This document shows, one piece after another, positions 14,295-17,590 of a stretch of DNA of 17,590 nt. Source of the DNA: UMGS1370 sp963557065 (lineage in GTDB: Bacteria; Bacillota; Clostridia; Lachnospirales; Lachnospiraceae); NCBI GenBank assembly GCA_963557065.1, contig CAUWCT010000067.1, positions 1 to 17,590 of the forward strand. Reading direction: 5' to 3'. The notes below the pieces were generated by a model, which saw nothing but the letters and a program-made list of their open reading frames with translations, had not been told where the DNA came from and did no database searches. Position 1 is the stretch's first letter; the number at the start of each line of letters is the position of its first letter. Position numbers and translations under genes: made by a program.

Positions 14295-15003
14295 CCGTAT
14301 TTACTGTATGGACTGTATGGAGGGCCTGAAACAGATTCCGGACAAATCCATTGACCTGATTCTGACCGATCCACCTTATCTCATAAAGAGCACCAAAGCC
14401 GGCGGCAACTCCAAAATTACCCATACTATCCAACCAGTCAACACTCTTTTGAAAGAGAACCATTTAACAGAAGGGATCTGCCATTCTCTTCTTCCAGAAC
14501 TTCTTCGGGTAATGAAACGGGTAAACTGCTATATTTTCTGCAACAAAGCCCAGATTCCGGACTATTTAGATTTTTTCGTTCAGAAACATGGCTGTTCATT
14601 TGATATTCTCATCTGGCACAAAACAAACTCACCACCTACCTTTCACAATAAATATCTTTCCGACAAAGAATATATTCTCTATTTCCGGAAGGGAGGATAC
14701 TGCCAGCCAACCTCTTATTTGGCGGCAAAAACCGTATTCCACCAGCCACTTAATACGACAGATAAAAAAACATACCCTCATCCAACCATAAAACCAATTA
14801 ATATTATAAAAACACTGATTGAAAACAGCAGTCGGCCCGGAGAAATTGTTCTGGATCCATTCTTAGGTTCCGGAACCACTGCTGCTGCCTGTCTGGAATC
14901 AGGGCGCTGTTTTATTGGCTTTGAAAAGAATCCGGCCTATTTTGAGATTGCAAAGAAGAGGATTTCCGATGCGGGTAAAGCATGTGCCAAAGACTTTGAG
15001 TAA
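14284..15003 (+). CDS. Site-specific DNA methyltransferase, beta class (probably adenine-N6)
   Basis: The 239-residue protein has catalytic motif IV DPPY (29-32, in DLILTDPPYLI) near the N-terminus, and HPTIKP (166-171) and the SAM-binding motif DPFLGSGTT (191-199) near the C-terminus, followed by IGFEKNPAYFEIAKKRI. That order defines beta-class amino-methyltransferases such as YhdJ-like enzymes; DPPY favours adenine-N6 over cytosine-N4. The short region between carries the target recognition part (about 60-150). ATG at 14284 follows GGAGG (14273-14277) 6 nt upstream; a longer frame to 14221 only retranslates the methylase tail. It overlaps the C5-methylase remnant by 11 bp, so it was once translationally coupled to it. 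No restriction endonuclease is nearby, so it looks like an orphan methylase. It appears intact, with a terminator directly after it. Confidence 0.9.
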   Translation: METNRIYCMDCMEGLKQIPDKSIDLILTDPPYLIKSTKAGGNSKITHTIQPVNTLLKENHLTEGICHSLLPELLRVMKRVNCYIFCNKAQIPDYLDFFVQKHGCSFDILIWHKTNSPPTFHNKYLSDKEYILYFRKGGYCQPTSYLAAKTVFHQPLNTTDKKTYPHPTIKPINIIKTLIENSSRPGEIVLDPFLGSGTTAAACLESGRCFIGFEKNPAYFEIAKKRISDAGKACAKDFE

Positions 15004-15025
15004 ATGAAGAGTTTTCCTGCAGATG

Positions 15026-15067
15026 AAAAAAGCCAACACTGGAAAATTCCCAAGGCTGGCTTTTTTT
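15026..15067. terminator. Bidirectional terminator between the methyltransferase and DUF4160 genes
   Basis: AAAAAAGCCA (15026-15035) pairs with TGGCTTTTTT (15057-15066), with an A-tract on the left and a T7 run on the right. It follows the methyltransferase stop by about 22 bp and lies 21 bp beyond the convergent DUF4160 stop, so it can serve both strands. Confidence 0.8.
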
Positions 15068-15087
15068 ATCCCTTATTCAAATTTCCA

Positions 15088-15366
15088 TCAGCAGTAAAAC
15101 TTAATCTCATCCACAATAAAGAACCGCTTCCACTCCGCACAGATCAAAAAGAACTGGGCCGAAATAAATTCCATTAGTTCATTCAATTCCTTTTTCGGTA
15201 TCTCACTTCCATTACTTGCCATAATACAGCCTCCATTCTTTGTCAGCCATATCTTGGTTCCATTGGGTGATGGTTTTCCTTTTGATACATGGACATGGAT
15301 CGGCTCTCCCTGTTCATTCGACCAGAAATATACCTTATAACCGCTTACCATAAATAGACTAGGCAA
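15088..15366 (-). CDS. DUF4160-family small protein
   Basis: 92 residues starting with LPSLFMVSGYKVYFWSNE, the usual opening of DUF4160 proteins, and containing the conserved GEPIHVHVSKG (20-30, two His in HVHV). The rest is GTKIWLTKNGG followed by a helical C-terminus rich in aromatic residues. I chose the TTG start at 15366 because GGAGG lies 8 nt upstream (15380-15375 region) and the protein then begins at the family's normal N-terminus; the frame is open to 15534, but that extension is out-of-frame translation of the upstream gene. The TTG overlaps the stop of that gene by 8 bp, so the two are translationally coupled. DUF4160 genes are often found in two-gene, toxin-antitoxin-like settings, but no activity is established to my knowledge. 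Confidence 0.8.
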   Translation of the reverse strand: MPSLFMVSGYKVYFWSNEQGEPIHVHVSKGKPSPNGTKIWLTKNGGCIMASNGSEIPKKELNELMEFISAQFFLICAEWKRFFIVDEIKFYC

Positions 15367-15628
15367 TCTGGATTCCTCCGTTTGCAGCGTATTTGTATAG
15401 CAGATGAGCATTGCTCTGGAGAAGCTGTTCAAACTTTTGTATCTCTGTATCTGAATAACCCTCATGGTAAAGCCAGCGGTACTCCGGCAGTTCACATCTG
15501 GCAGAATCAAAGCCGTCCTCCGTTGGACGCTCAAAATGCACCAGAACCTTCTTTATACCATTTTCTTCTATGATCTGGGAATGTACGATCTCGGTTTCAT
15601 CTGCCAGTGTCATATATGGATACATCAT
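15359..15628 (-). CDS. Small protein of unknown function paired with DUF4160
   Basis: An 89-residue acidic protein starting MMYPYMTLADETEIVHSQII. It has a beta-rich first half (VLVHFERP), a Cys-containing ELPEYRW stretch, then a helical C-terminus (SDTEIQKFEQLLQSNAHLLY). I recall similar small proteins in Clostridia beside DUF4160 genes, but cannot name a family. ATG at 15628 follows GGAGG with 9 nt spacing; a second ATG is the next codon. It is the first gene of a two-gene operon with DUF4160. A possible -10 TATAAT is at 15692-15687 on the minus strand, without a good -35. Candidate partner (antitoxin-like or chaperone-like) of the DUF4160 protein by arrangement only. Confidence 0.7.
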   Translation of the reverse strand: MMYPYMTLADETEIVHSQIIEENGIKKVLVHFERPTEDGFDSARCELPEYRWLYHEGYSDTEIQKFEQLLQSNAHLLYKYAANGGIQIA

Positions 15629-15760
15629 ACAACCACACCTCCGTTTCTATAAAATCATCACCATTCAATCCATTTGCTTACTTTATATTATAGTTGTCAG
15701 GAACAAAAAATTCCATCACCTGTCCTGTGAAACTCTCAAGACCGGCCTTTTATGAGCGGT

Positions 15761-16069
15761 TTACAGTTTTCCTTCATACTTCTCCAATTCGTGATAGACA
15801 CCCATCACATACACCTTGTTCTGCTCTATATGGAACAGGAGGACATAGGCCATATCCGGAACCTTCGCCTTCCGATAACCTCTCCGGTTCAAAAAGTAAT
15901 CTTCACACTGCGGAAACTGATAAGGATTCCTTTCAAGACAGTCATAAACGGAAGACACGCCTTTTAACAGATGCTCTACGGACTGGCTGCCAAAACGAGT
16001 GGATAAATAATACAACAGGTTATCGAGCAGGTTTGCCGCCTGTTCCGTAATCATTAACTCATAACCCAT
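15761..16069 (-). CDS. ParE/RelE-superfamily toxin of a type II toxin-antitoxin pair
   Basis: A 102-residue protein with the RelE/ParE layout: N-terminal beta strand YELMITEQAANLL, two helices with YYLSTRFG and LLKGVSSVYDCLERNP, then the beta-sheet segment with GYRKAKV (64-70), YVLLFHIEQNKVYVMGVYH and the C-terminal HELEKYEGKL. The arrangement is closer to the ParE branch (gyrase-directed) than to RelE ribonucleases, but the target cannot be fixed from sequence reading. It overlaps the antitoxin gene by 11 bp, the usual antitoxin-first order. Start ATG 16069; the alternative at 16054 would remove the first strand. Confidence 0.85.
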   Translation of the reverse strand: MGYELMITEQAANLLDNLLYYLSTRFGSQSVEHLLKGVSSVYDCLERNPYQFPQCEDYFLNRRGYRKAKVPDMAYVLLFHIEQNKVYVMGVYHELEKYEGKL

Positions 16070-16319
16070 ATTTCTCCCTCAATAGTGCCATGTGCTCTCT
16101 AGCATTCCTTACCCTTCCGTCCTTTATCTGCTGTTCGCCTGTTTCCATGTCCTGATAAATCCTGAACATTCCCATGTTCCGTTCAAATACTTCCATGCTC
16201 ATCAGTACCATATCACCATAGCCATTCTTTGTGATGAAGACAGGTTCGCCGGAAGCGTGGCACAGTTCAGAAACTTCTGCGGTGTTTTTCAGATCCTTGA
16301 TCGGAATAATCTTCGGCAT
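16059..16319 (-). CDS. Phd/YefM-family antitoxin
   Basis: An 86-residue antitoxin. The N-terminal DNA-binding Phd/YefM fold shows IIPIKDLKNTAEVSELCHAS then GEPVFITKNGYGDMVLMSME (24-43), the strongest family signature. The C-terminal half (about 45-86) is the helical toxin-wrapping tail (GEQQIKDGRVRNAREHMALL). ATG at 16319 follows AAAGGAGGTG. It should bind and neutralise the toxin encoded directly after it and repress the shared promoter, where the palindrome TTTACAGTAAA covers the -35. Confidence 0.92.
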   Translation of the reverse strand: MPKIIPIKDLKNTAEVSELCHASGEPVFITKNGYGDMVLMSMEVFERNMGMFRIYQDMETGEQQIKDGRVRNAREHMALLREKYGL

Positions 16320-16344
16320 ATTCGCACCTCCTTTATATGGCCTA

Positions 16345-16373
16345 ATTGTACCATGATTACATTTTACAGTAAA
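16345..16373 (-). promoter_or_regulatory. Promoter and candidate operator of the toxin-antitoxin operon
   Basis: Minus strand: -35 TTTACT (16373-16368), 17-bp spacer, -10 TACAAT (16350-16345) with the TG-n extension. The perfect 11-bp palindrome TTTACAGTAAA (16363-16373) overlies the -35, and TGTA/TACA half-sites (16347-16350, 16358-16361) flank the spacer end of the -10. This fits conditional autorepression by Phd-type antitoxins. Confidence 0.65.
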
Positions 16374-16746
16374 GTGGATTTTGGAGGTTTCCTTTATGAT
16401 ATGACATTTTCAAAATGACAAGTAAATTTACATTATTTAATAAAAATTCAATAAAATTATTTTTATTGTATTTAGTTGTCAAACTTTATTTTTAAATCAT
16501 AATAATAATAGAGGTGCAAAAAACCACCTCGTATCCATGGATAGCATTTGAAAGAGTGAAATCTTTTCACACAGAATATTGACAATTTACACAATTTTAC
16601 CAATTAATTTTTGTGTATTTTTTCAGAAAATTCTTTTTCGTGTTTTTACTGAATCACCACATATTAACTAAGAGAAGACAAGTTCTTCCACCTCCCAAAG
16701 AGGGCAGCAAACACTATATTTTTACGAATGAAAGGATATTACGATT
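16374..16746 (+). other. AT-rich gene-free stretch with palindromes and a possible promoter
   Basis: No gene is seen. It contains a weak A/T hairpin (AATAAAAAT 16439-16447 with ATTTTTATT 16459-16467) and a hairpin GAGGTG/CACCTC (16511-16530). A perfect 12-bp palindrome TATCCATGGATA spans 16532-16543. A possible + promoter is TTGACA (16579-16584), 18 bp, ATTAAT (16603-16608), serving the gene at 16747. The marked A/T bias differs from the chromosomal half of the window and suits acquired DNA. Confidence 0.45.
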
Positions 16747-17142
16747 ATGAAAAACACTATTAAAAAAGAAACAAATTTAACCGGCATCGAATACGCAGGA
16801 CTGGAGTCCTTATTCCAGAGGATCGTGGAAACTTATGAAGAAGAATGTCTTGGAATCCCGCATGAGGATCAGACACCGGTTTCCCAGATCATCAGAAGAA
16901 CCGCTTCCGGGATCGAAGTATTTGACGGAGCCTATGACCTTTATCTCCTTGGCGGCTTCGCAGTCCGCTCCCTCTATGTGATGGACGGCCACTGCATTAT
17001 GGCCGGATTCCACACGCAGGGAATGGATGCCGAAGAATGCTTTGACAGGGAAGGCGATATTCTTCTTGACCTGACGGAGTTTCTTGATGAAAGTTATATC
17101 GACCTGGAATGGCTGTTTAATAAGATCAGAAACGCACAATAA
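16747..17142 (+). CDS. Conserved-looking protein of unknown function (131 aa)
   Basis: I do not recognise a family. The 131-residue product is acidic and soluble, with no signal or membrane segment. It starts with a Lys-rich tail (1-10), then helix GLESLFQRIVETYEEE, a central beta-rich part (GIEVFDGAYDLYLLGGFAVR, YVMDGHCIMAGFH) and a strongly acidic end (LDLTEFLDESYIDLEWLFNKI). Coding is supported by clean codon structure, an AAAGGA site 10 nt upstream and a second gene immediately downstream. It shares the strand and probably the operon with the gene at 17163, 20 bp away. Small acidic proteins of this kind are frequent cargo of integrative elements, but no function can be given. Confidence 0.65.
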   Translation: MKNTIKKETNLTGIEYAGLESLFQRIVETYEEECLGIPHEDQTPVSQIIRRTASGIEVFDGAYDLYLLGGFAVRSLYVMDGHCIMAGFHTQGMDAEECFDREGDILLDLTEFLDESYIDLEWLFNKIRNAQ

Positions 17143-17162
17143 AAGAAAGGAATCTACATACC

Positions 17163-17441
17163 ATGAAGAAGATTATTGACGGAATGTTATATGACACTGA
17201 CATTGCAGAGCACTTAGGTTCTTACAGTGAACTGGCAGGAGATGATGATTTCTCCTGTCAGGAAGAACTGTACCGGACAAAGAACGGACGCTACTTCCTG
17301 TACCGCACCGGCGGGATTTATTATCCCTACGCCAGGGAACCGTTCATGACTTTGACAGGGTCACAGGCCCGCTCCTGGGCAGAAAGTAAACTGACTGCAG
17401 AGGAATATTGCTGGGTTTTTGGGTTCCCGACTGAGGGATAA
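17163..17441 (+). CDS. Small acidic protein of unknown function, mobile-element type
   Basis: 92 residues starting MKKIIDGMLYDTDIAEHLGS, with a central EELYRTKNGRYFLYRTGG motif followed by IYYPYAREP, and ending SWAESKLTAEEYCWVFGF. I recall similar proteins (K-K-I-I-D-G-x-x-Y-D-T-x-x-A, then LYRTKNGRYFLY) as common cargo of Clostridia conjugative elements; the function is unknown. The ribosome binding site AAAGGAAT is 12 nt upstream. It is the last gene before a + strand terminator (17449-17499). Confidence 0.75.
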   Translation: MKKIIDGMLYDTDIAEHLGSYSELAGDDDFSCQEELYRTKNGRYFLYRTGGIYYPYAREPFMTLTGSQARSWAESKLTAEEYCWVFGFPTEG

Positions 17442-17448
17442 TATTTGA

Positions 17449-17499
17449 GAGCATCATTCCTGTTTGACATTCTCATTTCGGGTTTGATGCTCTTTTTTG
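17449..17499 (+). terminator. Rho-independent terminator after the small-gene pair
   Basis: GAGCATCA (17449-17456) and TGATGCTC (17485-17492) form an 8-bp stem enclosing a 28-nt loop with further weak pairing, followed by TTTTTTG. It lies just after the stop codon at 17441. Confidence 0.7.
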
Positions 17500-17534
17500 T
17501 ATAAGGTTTAATTAAACTGATGAACTCCAAGATA

Positions 17535-17590
17535 AGGGTTTGTCAAGTTTTTTGTGTAAGTTTTTGAAAAAATATTTTGGGGAGGTATCA
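17535..17590 (+). mobile_element. Possible left end of an insertion sequence (IS256-like), cut by the window edge
   Basis: GGGTTTGTCAAGTTTTTTGTGTAAG, here at about 17536-17560, resembles IS256-family termini, which typically combine TTGACA-like and TTACACAAA-like motifs (read inverted here). It is followed by A/T sequence and a strong ribosome binding site GGGGAGG (17579-17585) with no start codon before the window ends, so a gene begins just outside. A 12-bp palindrome GTTTAATTAAAC lies before it (17506-17517). The IS assignment rests on remembered end motifs. Confidence 0.3.

Noticed and set aside
15367..15534. Longer N-terminus for the DUF4160 protein
   Set aside because: The added part is out-of-frame translation of the upstream 89-aa gene; the TTG at 15366 has a good ribosome binding site and gives the family's usual start.
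15694..16050. Plus-strand 118-aa frame opposite the toxin gene
   Set aside because: Antisense shadow of a recognisable ParE/RelE toxin; composition is not protein-like.
16579..16608. Firm promoter call for the 16747 gene
   Set aside because: TTGACA is perfect but the -10 is 4/6 at 18 bp spacing, so it is only mentioned as possible in the gap entry.
1..17590. tRNA, rRNA or CRISPR array
   Set aside because: No T-loop-like GGTTCGA context, no rRNA-like sequence and no regularly spaced direct repeats were seen.

Overview
The window looks like a chromosomal segment from a spore-forming, Gram-positive Clostridia, most likely a Lachnospiraceae-type gut anaerobe. Supporting signs are spoIIR, MEP-pathway ispE, a YesL/DUF624 membrane protein, strong AGGAGG-type ribosome binding sites, and A/T-rich spacers between genes of moderate GC. 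Species cannot be set from sequence reading alone.

Positions 1-13,150 read as ordinary chromosome. spoIIR (+) meets the tail of a five-gene minus-strand efflux operon, read in the order tetR, membrane-fusion protein, RND permease, TolC-like, TolC-like. The operon starts at a strong promoter (-35/-10 at 8225-8197) overlaid by two tandem TGACA-n3-TGTCA palindromes 22 bp apart, which suggests TetR autoregulation of the whole pump. An RND pump with two TolC-type genes is notable in an organism with spore genes and presumably one membrane. Upstream, also on the minus strand, lie ispE and a GntR/FCD regulator, then a DUF624 membrane gene with a clear terminator. Divergent from it is a membrane-anchored protein of unknown function (+). 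A minus-strand cyclophilin-GNAT pair follows, with its own promoter.

Positions about 13,150-13,640 hold no gene. The stretch is pyrimidine-rich on the + strand and carries two terminator-like hairpins, facing each other, that belong to no gene present. It looks like a scar or insertion boundary.

Positions 13,640-17,590 look like accessory DNA. They hold a C5-cytosine methyltransferase pseudogene (5' truncated and frameshifted), an intact-looking beta-class DNA methyltransferase coupled to it, a DUF4160 gene overlapping a small unknown gene, a Phd/YefM-ParE/RelE toxin-antitoxin pair with a good promoter, a 430-bp AT-rich gap, and two small genes of unknown function ending at a terminator. The last 50 bases resemble the end of an insertion sequence with a ribosome binding site pointing out of the window. 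No integrase, relaxase, phage structural gene, tRNA, rRNA or CRISPR array was seen.

Two intergenic copies of a palindromic repeat with AACCGTTCAG-type ends (91-151 and 10905-11001) and a perfect 39-nt palindrome (10084-10122) are the main structures that genes do not explain.
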